DNA of 64,000 nucleotides, taken from positions 3,968,001 to 4,032,000 of the forward strand of contig OZ251225.1 of NCBI GenBank assembly GCA_965240325.2. Reading direction: 5' to 3'. The notes beneath the pieces were generated by a model, which ran no database searches, had not been told where the DNA came from, and worked only from the letters and a program-made list of their open reading frames with translations. The position numbers were made by a program, and so were the translations under genes. Origin of the DNA: Rebecca billardiae RCC1528 (taxonomy: Eukaryota; Haptophyta). Positions within the stretch are counted from its first letter, which is position 1. Every line of letters starts with the position of its first letter. This document shows, piece after piece, positions 1-9,546 of this stretch.

Positions 1-1530
1 CGGGCTGCGCTGGGCCGCGCAGCGCCGCCGCGCTTTTATCAGCAGCATCGGCCCGCGGCCGCCGCGGTGGCTGGCCGCCTGACGGCCGGTGCTCGCAGGC
101 CGCAGCCCACGCATCCTCGTGGCAGTCTGCACGCAGAGGATGGCAGACCGGCTAACGGCGGCCTCGGCGGCCGCGAGCAGTCCCTTCATCTTCGGTTGAC
201 GGCGTGTCGGCGGCCAAGAGGTGGCACGGGCGGCCACGGTCGTGTCGACTCTGTGCCTCTGACGCCGCGCCTTTGTCGTCCCAGTCAGTGCCAGGCTGCC
301 GCCGTGGACGCCTTGGATGCCAATGCGGATGCCTTGACGAGCGCGTGCGGTCGTTGCGCCTGAAGTGTCTCTGACAGAGCTGATGGCTATGCCGGACGAA
401 TTTGCCGCCGCGGAGCCATCGGCAGTGCCTGACGCACCGCCATCGCCGCGCCGATGCGCATTCGCCGCGCCAGCGCCACGCAGTCCGGACTCCTGCGCCA
501 ACTCCCAGCTGCTGCTGTCCGTGCTCGGGAACACGGCGCAGCTGGACACACTCTGTGCGCACAGCCTTCTTGCGCGCTTACCAGCCAGAGTGAGTGGCAC
601 AGCACATGGCCAATTCGGGCGTGGCGTGCGTCTGAGGCGGCGCTGTGTGACATTGTGCTCGCTGTGAACGGCGCTGTCGACCACAGCGCAGGCGGCCACG
701 ATGCAACGAAGTGTGGCCGCGACGCGTGCGTACATTGTACTGCCGAAACTAGCGTACCTGCGCCAATATTCAAGTGACAATGCCCGCGTCTGACATGCTC
801 TTGGTCCCGCGAGCATGCTGTCCCCTTGTCTCAGCCTATGACTCAGATTGACTAGCACCGTTGTCTAATGGCATCGAGTAGGCTACAGGTAGCAAGGCGC
901 GCGCCGCGCTCGCGCGGCCGGCATGTGCGACGCGCCGCTGCCTCGCGCGGCTGGCGCATGCGAGGGCGCGGATCGCCCAGGGCGCAAGCGTGCGGGCGAG
1001 CTGCGACCGCACAGCTCCTCGCGCGAGCGCGGCGCGCGCTCTACCGACGCTTGGGCGCGCTCGAGTCGCTGGCACCTTCATGGGTCCAAAACGCGCGAGC
1101 GCCAGCTTGCGCGCGCGCTCGAGCTCGCCTTGGTCGGCGTGCGCGACCGACGCGCGCGGCTGGGCGGAGCGCATACACATGGTCCGCGCACAACACGACA
1201 GCAAATCATCGTCCGACTTCCTTGTGCCCGCCTGTGCGCGTTCGCGGTCGGCCGCAGCGGACAAACGTGCCGACGCGCAGTCGCGGGCCATTGGCGAGCG
1301 GCGTGAGCGGCGGAGAGGCGCGCAGCCAGCGGCGCGCGAAGGCACGGTGCCGGGGCGCACCCGCAGGACGCGTGCGCGGGCCGCGCAGACTCGAGCGACG
1401 CCCGCGGTGCGCGGCGAGCGACGCCCTCGGCGCGCGGCGACTGCAGCCTCCGCCCCCCCTACCCGAGGTGCGCGATCGGGTAGGGGACCCCTACCCGAGA
1501 CGCTTCTGGCTCCCCTACCCGTGCCTCGTC
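1..1530. other. GC-rich stretch without a supported gene
   Basis: Several overlapping open frames exist on both strands, but their translations are arginine/alanine/cysteine-rich strings without domains, as expected of shadow frames in very GC-rich DNA. A long frame open from 990 runs into the PsaD-like gene, but the credible signal peptide begins only at the ATG at 1656. Confidence 0.5.
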
Positions 1531-1627
1531 ACCCACGGCCACGAGCGAATGTGGAAAGACGCGAACCCGCAAAGGATACATTGCGACAGCACTGGCACGG
1601 CCCGCCGACCCCCCCCGCCCGCCAGGG
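1531..1627. promoter_or_regulatory. 97-bp repeat just upstream of the PsaD-like gene (possible promoter/5' UTR)
   Basis: This segment ends about 28 bp before the PsaD-like ATG and recurs in inverted orientation at about 20919-21015 with few mismatches. Both copies share GGCCACGAGCGAATGTGG and a downstream GCGACAGCACTGGCAC. The position suggests a promoter or leader; the second copy shows it can be duplicated apart from its gene. Promoter function is inferred from position only. Confidence 0.45.
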
Positions 1628-1655
1628 CACAGTTTGTATTCTTCGTCGTCATACG

Positions 1656-2726
1656 ATGGCGGCCGGATCCGCTGCATCAATGCCGCCCGCGACGATCATC
1701 TTTGCGATCTCGCTGCTCGCCGCAGCGCTCGACCCAGCCAGCGGCACGAGCGCGCACCACCTCCGGCGTACTGCTGTTCATCGCTCGCCAGCGGCGTGCG
1801 CCCGGCCAGCCCGGCCCGCGGCGCGTGCATTGCCCGCCCGCGCGCTTGGCGCCGTTCTCGGCCCGCGCGCGGCCGCGCCCGCGCGCCTGAGTGCCGGCCG
1901 GCGGCTCGGGCCGAGGATGCTCCTGGATGACGGCAGTGACATTGACATCGACGTTGTCGCCGCAGCAGAGGCCGCGGCCAAGCTCACGAGCTTCTCCTCG
2001 CCGCCGGGCGACGACGTGCTGCCGGGCGTGAGCGCGGCCGCCTTCCCGTGGGTGGCACTGGCCATCGCGCTGCCGACTGCGTTGGTGCTCCGCGCGGTGG
2101 CGTCGGATGCGCGCGCGGCGTCGTGGGACGTGATGCCCAAGCGCTACCTCATCCGCTGGAGCGCGCCCAGCGCCCGCCGGTACGAGCTGCCCACGGGCGG
2201 CAGCGAGCTGATGCGCGCGGGCCCGGACAACGGGCTTGCGCTCTCGTCCAAGGCGGAGTGCGTGGCGCTCGGCCGGCAGTTCGAGAAGAAGTTCACAGGG
2301 ATCACGTACCAGATCTACGAGGTGAAGGGTGGCGAGGGCGAGGAGGGCGGCGCGCCCTCGGCGCTGCGCATCGTCGGCTCGTACCCCAAGCCAGTCAACG
2401 CGGCGGGCACGTCCGTGCGCGCGTCCGCGGACGCGCAGCGCTCAGCGCGGGACCCCCTGGCGGAGGACTCGCTGGGAGACTCGTGGCGCGAGCTCTTCGA
2501 GTCGTACGCGAGCGAGATCGACGACGAGTGGGCGCGCTTCCGCGAGAGCCTCTTCGTCGTCGGCGGCTCGAGGCTGCAGGTCGTGCGCCCGGGCGAGGAG
2601 GACGACGGCGCGCCGGGCGAGGGCAGGGGCTCGGATGACTCGGACTCGGGCGCTGACGACGGCGATGACGACGACGGCGAGGAGGGCGGGGGCAAACCGA
2701 CGGTGGGCACGCCCGGCTCGGCATGA
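1656..2726 (+). CDS. PsaD-like photosystem I reaction-centre subunit II domain protein, plastid-targeted, acidic C-terminus
   Basis: A 356-residue protein. Residues about 1-33 form a hydrophobic signal peptide (core IIFAISLLAAAL), followed by an Arg/Ala-rich, acid-poor stretch to about 85, as in bipartite presequences of secondary plastids. A hydrophobic segment lies at about 129-150. Residues about 161-250 match the PsaD family in order: KRYLIRW, YELPTGG (family FEMPTGG), a following MRxGP stretch, KAECVALGRQFEKKF, YQIYEV and YPKPVNAAG. PsaD is the stromal photosystem I subunit that helps dock ferredoxin. Unlike PsaD (about 140 residues) there is a long Asp/Glu/Gly-rich tail (about 311-356), and the conserved C-terminus after VNxG is missing. 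The ATG at 1656 was chosen because it directly precedes the signal peptide. It may be a divergent paralogue rather than the structural PsaD, which red-lineage plastid genomes usually encode. Confidence 0.75.
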   Translation: MAAGSAASMPPATIIFAISLLAAALDPASGTSAHHLRRTAVHRSPAACARPARPAARALPARALGAVLGPRAAAPARLSAGRRLGPRMLLDDGSDIDIDVVAAAEAAAKLTSFSSPPGDDVLPGVSAAAFPWVALAIALPTALVLRAVASDARAASWDVMPKRYLIRWSAPSARRYELPTGGSELMRAGPDNGLALSSKAECVALGRQFEKKFTGITYQIYEVKGGEGEEGGAPSALRIVGSYPKPVNAAGTSVRASADAQRSARDPLAEDSLGDSWRELFESYASEIDDEWARFRESLFVVGGSRLQVVRPGEEDDGAPGEGRGSDDSDSGADDGDDDDGEEGGGKPTVGTPGSA

Positions 2727-3609
2727 GAGAGAGGCTTCGTCGGCTACGATGGATGACGACGAGAGCGCGTCTCATGCATGATCAACGCAGCGCAAGCGCG
2801 CCACCTGCTCGGCTCGGCTGGGGCAGCTGCTGACACTGCGCGCTCCGCCGCGCGCGGTGTGAGCGCTGGCACCCACTCGAGCTGCCGATGTGATGTCGGT
2901 GTGAGTGATGATGCCGTAGTCCACTGCGGCCTGCGGGGCCTGACGATGTCACAGATTCGGATAGCAGTGATGCTGCTGAGTCAGCACTCTCCGCGTCAGT
3001 TACGCGCCGCTGTCAGTAGTATAGTCAGCACCGTTATTCAGGCCGAACCGTGTCCGTTGACGGCTGCAAGTGGCAGGCGCCCCGCACATTAAGTAGCATA
3101 CATGCACTATGCAGCATCAATAATAACGCTCATCAGCATCCGCCGCAATATATTATTAATATATTTAAAGCGATGCGCGGCCTGACCGGTCGCTGCTCGA
3201 CTATATGCTGACAGTAATGATATACGGTACGGCCAGATTGATGGCGCGGGCGGTTAGACTGAGACCGTACTGAATCGCGGCCCTGCTATGAATGGTGCCC
3301 GATCAGGGCGGCACGCCCACGTCAGGCACGTGCCTCTGGACGGGGCATTGAGCCGTGGCAAGGTCGCCAAATCGCGTGGCGTGGTCCCAGAGAAAGCTGC
3401 CACTACCCCTGACCAGCTTGCTAGCCAAGCCGGTCGTTGATCACCCCGCCGTTGACAGGCGCACACACGCCACGCGTAATCGTATCGGCCATGGCAGCCG
3501 TGTCGGACGGCGGTCGAACGACTACCGCGCAGCCAACACTTTGATCGTCAGACTCACGACTTGTGGGGTCAGACAGAACATTGATAGGTCTGCACCCTCG
3601 CCTGGCATG
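2727..3609. other. Intergenic, no gene seen
   Basis: The GC content drops and the segment includes an AT-rich patch near 3145-3170. Only short frames without recognisable domains are present. Confidence 0.5.
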
Positions 3610-3830
3610 CCCAAGAGGTCAGCGCAGCCATCAGAAGGGTGATCCTGCCCGCTAGTACTACTTGCCCATCCTTCCCATGCGCAGCCTCACGCGCGCCGTG
3701 GACGGGCATTCACGCCCGCCGCATGGCTCCCTTTCCAAGTCCCCTCCACTTCATGTGGACGACTGGGCCCCGAGGGCTGCCGTAAGGCAAAGGGTGGTCG
3801 TAACGTAGTCCTTGCTCGTCCGGTCAGTCG
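3610..3830 (+). repeat. Upstream block shared by EsV-1-7 copies 1 and 2
   Basis: The 5' flank of EsV-1-7 copy 1. It is recognisable in inverted orientation at about 19978-20330, on the upstream side of copy 2. Shared landmarks in order are AAGGGTGATCCT, TTGCCCAT followed by CTTCCCATGCGCAGCCTCAC, GACGGGCATTCACGC, GACGACTGGGCCCCG and GGCAAAGGGTGGTCGTAACG. Conserved flanks suggest that copies 1 and 2 arose by duplication of a unit larger than the coding region and that a promoter may lie here. Confidence 0.6.
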
Positions 3831-3878
3831 GCGCAGGGCAACAAGCGCGCCAAGAGGCTGCGCAACGAGCTGGCCGGC

Positions 3879-5150
3879 ATGGTCAACCTGAAGAGCCGCA
3901 AGTGTGATCACGCTGGCTGCACCAAGCAGCCTTCGTTCGGCATGCCGGGCGACGCGCGCCCCAGCCGGTGCGCTGCGCACAAGCTGCCCGGCATGGTCGA
4001 CCTGGAGCACCGCAAGTGCGATCACGCTGGCTGCACCAAGCAGCCTGCGTTCGGCATGCCGGGCGACGCGCGCGCCAGCCGGTGCGCTGCGCACAAGCTG
4101 GCCGGCATGGTTGACGTGGTGAGCCGCAAGTGTGATCACACCGGCTGCACCACGCGGCCTTCGTTCGGCATGCCGGGCGACGCGCGCGCCAGCCGGTGCG
4201 CTACGCACATGCTGGCCGGCATGGTCGACGTGGGAAGCCGCAAATGTGATCACGCTGGCTGCACCAAGCAGCCTGCGTTCGGCATGCCGGGCGACGCGCG
4301 CGCCAGCCGGTGCGCTACGCACAAGCTCGCTGGCATGGTCGACCTGAAGAGCCGCCAGTGTGATCACGCTGGCTGCACCAAGTGCCCTTCATTCGGCATG
4401 CCGGGCGACGCGCGCGCCAGCCGGTGCGCTACGCACAAGCTCGCTGGCATGGTCGACCTGAAGAGCCGCCAGTGTGATCACGCTGGCTGCACCAAGTGCC
4501 CTTCATGCGGCATGCCGGGCGACGCGCGCGCCAGCCGGTGCGCTACCCACAAGCTCGCTGGCATGGTCGACCTGAAGAGCCGCCAGTGTGATCACGCCGG
4601 CTGCACCAAGCAGCCTGCGTTCGGCATGCCGGGCGACGCGCGCGCCAGCCGGTGCGCTACGCACAAGCTCGCTGGCATGGTCGACCTGAAGAGCCGCCAG
4701 TGTGATCACGCTGGCTGCACCAAGTGCCCTTCATTCGGCATGCCGGGCGACGCGCGCGCCAGCCGGTGCGCTACGCACAAGCTCGCTGGCATGGTCGACG
4801 TGAAGAGCCGCCAGTGTGATCACGCTGGCTGCACCAAGCAGCCTGCGTTCGGCATGCCAGGTGACGCGCGTCCCAGCCGGTGCGCTGCGCACAAGCTGGC
4901 CGGCATGAAGCGCCTTCGGAGTGGTGCGCACAAGCGCGGGCTGGAGCAAGACATGACGAGCACCAAACAAGTGAGCGCCGCCAAGCGACAGCGGAAGCGC
5001 ACTAGCAGCACAGCCAATGCTGCCTCGGACGTTGTGGCAGCGCGGCAGCCACGGGCGCAGCCGCCGCCGTTTCTGGTCACAGCAAGCGTCGTAACGACGC
5101 CGTCGCGTGTACGACCTGTGGTGATGGCCAGGCGGGTGCGCATGGCCTGA
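3879..5150 (+). CDS. EsV-1-7 cysteine-motif tandem-repeat protein, copy 1 (9 repeats)
   Basis: A 423-residue protein. Residues 1-342 are nine 38-residue (114-bp) tandem repeats, each with the spacing C-X4-C-X16-C-X2-H (for example CDHAGC, then FGMPGDARASRC, then AxH). This is the EsV-1-7 motif, named from Ectocarpus virus EsV-1 and known from brown algae (IMMEDIATE UPRIGHT); the Cys/His pattern suggests a small metal-binding fold, but biochemical function is not established. The repeats are nearly identical at DNA level, implying recent expansion or gene conversion. A basic tail (GAHKRGLEQDM, then AAKRQRKRT) could be a nuclear localisation signal. The frame is open upstream to 3804 and encodes a basic NKRAKRLRNELAG block, so a spliced upstream exon is possible; 3879 is the first ATG. 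Copies 2 and 3 share the tail. Confidence 0.8.
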   Translation: MVNLKSRKCDHAGCTKQPSFGMPGDARPSRCAAHKLPGMVDLEHRKCDHAGCTKQPAFGMPGDARASRCAAHKLAGMVDVVSRKCDHTGCTTRPSFGMPGDARASRCATHMLAGMVDVGSRKCDHAGCTKQPAFGMPGDARASRCATHKLAGMVDLKSRQCDHAGCTKCPSFGMPGDARASRCATHKLAGMVDLKSRQCDHAGCTKCPSCGMPGDARASRCATHKLAGMVDLKSRQCDHAGCTKQPAFGMPGDARASRCATHKLAGMVDLKSRQCDHAGCTKCPSFGMPGDARASRCATHKLAGMVDVKSRQCDHAGCTKQPAFGMPGDARPSRCAAHKLAGMKRLRSGAHKRGLEQDMTSTKQVSAAKRQRKRTSSTANAASDVVAARQPRAQPPPFLVTASVVTTPSRVRPVVMARRVRMA

Positions 5151-6971
5151 TGAGTCCACCTTGAAAACTGACAGGCGGGCTGCGCGGCGACGCAAAAAGA
5201 ACCTCACGTGAACTGCATAGGGCTCATTTTTTGATCGCCTAAGGTGCACTTACCTGCAGCAATAATCAGCTGGGCCAAGTGTGCGAATCTCGGACGATAG
5301 GCGCGTTGGAGGACGGAGCGGCGCTTTTTGCCCTGCTTCGCCCGTCCGCCGCCACCGTGTACTGGGCCGCACGAAACGCGTCCGTCGCCGCGTTGCCCTG
5401 CAGTGGGCGCGCGCTGCATGGGCTGCGGCAGAACAGCATCACGCGTGACGCTCCCCTGCGAACGTTCTCCCTTCCCACCGCCTGCGGGTCTCGAAGGGTT
5501 GGTCGCGGCGGCGTGCAACCGCGAAGTCGCGGACTAGCAGACCGGTCTGGCCCGTCACTGACGGCGGTAGCAGGTCAATAGGGAGAAGTGCACAGTGAGT
5601 GATATAGGAGGTCGATCCGCAGTGGGACGTGGGCGAGCGTAGCTCTGATTCCCGCGCGATCCTTCGCGCCAGCTTGGGCCCACACGTCTGTGCAGAGAGC
5701 AGACGACCATCCGTAGAACCGCGGGCTCGGATTCTGAATGACGGCGCCGGGCGTGAGAGCGTGCACGCCTTGGGTGCGCGACAAATCTACGGGTGGATAC
5801 GATTCAGGTGGCTCAATGCGTGCCAAGGAATGGCTGCATACGCATGTAGTGGTCACGCCTGCAGTCCACAGTGTTGCTCGTCATTGATCGGCTGATGCTG
5901 ACTTCCGCCCAGTTGAGTCCGCAACGGTTGGCGCCTGGCTGCGCGCATGGCTTTGAGACGCTGAGACGTTGTCAATGAGGAGCGCGCGTGCGGCGAAGAC
6001 AAGCGTAGTACTGTTCTGCAGCTCAAGCAGCCCCAACGCGCTCTCGCCAGTACGCGCCTGCGCGTCTGTGCAGACGGGCGGAAACGGCTCGGACCGCCGG
6101 CTGAGAGAGGGAGCGCGCAAGCCTTCGTGCCACTGCAAGTGAATGCGTCGGCGGACTTCGGGGGGATACCCACCATGCGCTCACGAAGAGCTACATCCAT
6201 CGACATGGCAGTCGCGACGCCGACTCACAGTGTCGCGCATCATGCGCGCGCACGCTCACGCACCATACTCTGCCACACACGACCGGGCGGCGCGGGACCC
6301 GCGCGCACGGCTTCCAGACTCGGAGACGGTGTCAAGGAGGAGCACTTGCGGGGCAGGCTGAATCATAGTGCTGATCTGCCGCAGCCCAGGCAGCACACGC
6401 CCGCAGCAGGGCAACGGAGCGGCTGCACGACCTCACGTGATGCGTGGCCCAGCCCCACCCCCCCCCCCGGCGGAGCGAGTGCGGAGCTCTACCCTCGCTT
6501 TCAGCTTGCTCGGAGAGGGGCGACCGCCCGCTTTTCCGATAAGCGCAGCTTGCGAAAGTGACCGGGCCCCTTGTTCTTCGTAGAGCAGTTGCAGATGATT
6601 GGATGCCGGGAGGGAGTGATAGCAAACGGCTGACCAATCAGACAGCGCCGTTGCGTCTACCCGCATTACCAGCGTCACCGGAATCTTGAGTAAATCGAAT
6701 TGGCCCTTTTGATTGGTTGCCTCCGCAATAGGCTTCATTTTCGCATATGGCTGCTGGCTTATGGAGATTCCAGAGCAGACGCTTGCTTTTCAAGTAGGAG
6801 AACCTCTTGAGATGCCACGAAGCCCCTGCGCCCTTTTTCAAGGTGATATGATGTATCGTGCGATGCGCGCCGTGCCTGCTGCTACCGTGCGCTGATATTA
6901 GCGCAGTGATATAAATATCGATATGATGATATCACTCGTCGATATGTGTCTGCGACGACGAATTATAATAT

Positions 6972-7015
6972 AATCTATCTATCTATCTATATCTATATCT
7001 ATATATATATATATT
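6972..7015. repeat. TATC/TA microsatellite
   Basis: Runs of CTAT followed by TA dinucleotides within an AT-rich island of GC-rich DNA. Confidence 0.9.
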
Positions 7016-7141
7016 ATTGATGATGGCTCGAAGCCGACGAATATGTCGGACGATTATTGGTCCGCGCCGGCCAGCGGCCTTAATTAGATAGCCGCCCTTA
7101 GATAGTAGCAACGGCCTCAAGGCCCATGCTGGCGCCTGGTT

Positions 7142-7182
7142 AGAGAGAGAGAGAGATATATGTATATATATATATATATATT
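7142..7182. repeat. GA then TA microsatellite
   Basis: A GA run followed directly by a TA run. Confidence 0.9.
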
Positions 7183-8103
7183 TAACGACGTGGCAGCATC
7201 GGACAAGCGTCAGGCTCAGAGTGCAACAGACACATAGAATGCGTCCGCGCCTTCCGTCCAGGTCAGACAGTGCGCCACCCGCAGCCCTGCCCCCCTACGG
7301 GAGCGCGGGGCCGGGATGGAGCACCGCCTCGGCCTGGGGCACGCGGCGGCGACGGCAGATGCCGCCGCGGCCGAGCGCCTTCCGGAGCACTTGGATGAGG
7401 GTGAGGTCGTAGTCGATGTCGCTGCCCGCCGACCGCCTAGCGGCGAGTAGCTCCGGCAAGCGGCAGCCGCGGCTGTCGCCCCCGTGCGCCCGCGTGGGCG
7501 CCTGGATGAGGATGAGGTCGTAGTACGCGTCGACCGCCGCGCGCCGGCCAAACGGCGCGCAGCTGCAAAAGAGGGGCTTGGAGAGTGAGCGCGCCGCCTA
7601 GCGCGCTCTGGGCGATGAAGTAGATGAGGTTGTAGTCGATGTCGCAGCCCGGCCCGCCGGCGGGCTGCTGCAGATGCAGTGCTTGATGCTGGGGAACCTG
7701 GCCCCCGGGCGCGTCACACCCCGCACCCCAGGCTGCCCCACCTAGGGTCGGGAGCGTGGGGCACGGAGGAGGCCAGCGCCAAGGGCCAGATGGGTGCAGC
7801 GGCGTCCACCTGCTGCATCGCCCCCCGAGGCGATGCAGCCGGCGGCCGGCTGGAGAAAGAGGGTGCCTTGCCTATCCCGGACCCGCTGCGTGTGGTTGAT
7901 CTCCGCGTGCCACGTGCCAGCGCAGAGCAGTCGAATCGAACGTCGCGGGGTCAGCTGGCGACCCGCGCGCTCGCCCTCGGCCCGCCCGCCGCGAGACACT
8001 CCTGGCGGTGCCCCACCGAGTCCCCGGGAAGGGGGAGCCGGCCGAGGAGTCGGCCGCCGAAGCGACCCGGGCTGAGCCGGGACAACCTGAACTCTGAAGG
8101 GCG

Positions 8104-8106
<3 letters not shown>

Positions 8107-8142
<36 letters not shown>
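8107..8142. repeat. (TA)n microsatellite
   Basis: About 18 TA dinucleotides. Confidence 0.95.
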
Positions 8143-8143
<1 letters not shown>

Positions 8144-8611
8144 GGTAAGTACGGTAACAGGCCGCATCATAAGGCCATCAGAGAAGGCGCGCTAGAGAGA
8201 GAGCCGACGAGCGAGAGAGACGAGAGAGACGAGCAGAGAGACGGACTCGGAGCAGAGCACAGCAGTAGCATCATCATAACTCATCAGCGCCGGTGCCCGG
8301 AGCGCGCAGCAGGCGCCAGCAGTGAGCAGAGCCAGCAGAAATCGGTTCCTCAAGTTCCCGCCGCCGGCGCGGGGCCGGCGGGGCAGCGCGGAAGCCTGCG
8401 TGATCGTGCCGCTGCCCGCTGGCACACCGCACAGCCGAGCTGTCAGCAACTTGTCGTCGGTACTCGGTAGTAGCCGCGCCACCACCGTCCAGCTGGCAGC
8501 TGGCAGCATCCTGCTGACGCAGCAGTCATCTACTGTCATCGCGTCGCCAGAGTCACCTAGCGGTTCCGCCGTGCCGACCGAGCATCGGCGCAGCAGCCCG
8601 TCGCAGCTCAA

Positions 8612-9499
8612 TCATTGTTGGCGTGATGCGGCCGCGGCGGCCGCGGCGAAGAATGGGCCGTGTGCGATGCTGTCTGCGGCCTCACGCTTGGTCGCGGCGA
8701 GCCCGACGCGCACCGCGAGGGCCTCTGCGCGGGCACTCAGCTCGTCTGCGCGCGCGCGCGCCTCGGCCGCCTGCTGCAGCGCCTGGCGCGCGTCGGCACT
8801 CGTGGGCTGCGCCCGGGCGTGCGCGCGCTGCTGGGCGGCGGGCTCGAGCTCGGCCGTGCCCGGCTGGCAGCCACCATATTCCCCGCCGCCCGCGCCCGCG
8901 CCTGCCGCCAGTGCGTCCGCAGCGTCGGCGGCGGCGAGCGCGTCGAGGCGCAGCGCGGCGCCGTGGGCGTGATATGCGCGCGTGTGAGCGTGCGGTTGCT
9001 GCTGCTGCTGCTGCGGTGGTGGTGGCGGCGGCGTGTCAAAGCCGCCGCCGCCGCCCGCTCGCACGCGGCCGGGGCGCGAGCCGGGCGCGCCGGGCTTGGC
9101 GCACGCCGGCGCCGCGTCGCTCCACTCGGCGTGCGCGCGAGCCGCGAGCGCCACGCACGCGGGCGGCGAGCCAAACGTCGCACCGGCGTGCTGCGGCTGC
9201 GCGCTGCTGCTGCCGCCGCCGCCGCCGCCGCCGGGCTGCGGCTGCGGCGGCTGCCGCGCGGCCTCGGCCGCGCGCGGCGGGCTGAGGGGCTCAGCGAGGG
9301 CCGCCCAGCCGCGCGCGTCGGCGGGCGCGTGCGTGGCCGGGCGGACGGCGCCGCCGGGCATCGCCCACGTGGGCGTGCCCTCCGCCGCGCTCGGTGCGCG
9401 CGCCGAGCGCTGGAGCGCGGCCGCGCCCACGTGCGCCCCGCCGCCGAGCGCCGCGCACAGCTCCGCCACCTCCGCGCGCACACACCTGCGGCCGCACCG

Positions 9500-9546
<47 letters not shown>

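Larger units (their letters stand above)
5151..8611. other. Repeat-rich intergenic region, no supported gene
   Basis: No frame here shows a family motif. Microsatellites occur at 6972-7015, 7142-7182 and 8107-8142. On the minus strand near 7640-7390 a peptide motif (DIDYNLIYFI, DAYYDLILIQ, DIDYDLTLIQ) recurs at about 110-bp spacing but shifts frame, so it may be a decayed repeat gene. The region 14 bp to 400 bp beyond the coiled-coil stop (8200-8600) has nothing clear. Confidence 0.5.

Noticed and set aside
3879-4905. CRISPR-like array from the 114-bp periodic repeats
   Set aside because: The repeats are coding, contiguous and without unique spacers; the conserved Cys/His pattern shows a protein repeat.
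3879-5150. Integrated virus because of the EsV-1-7 name
   Set aside because: The motif is widespread in algal nuclear genomes, and no viral capsid, polymerase or other viral gene is nearby.
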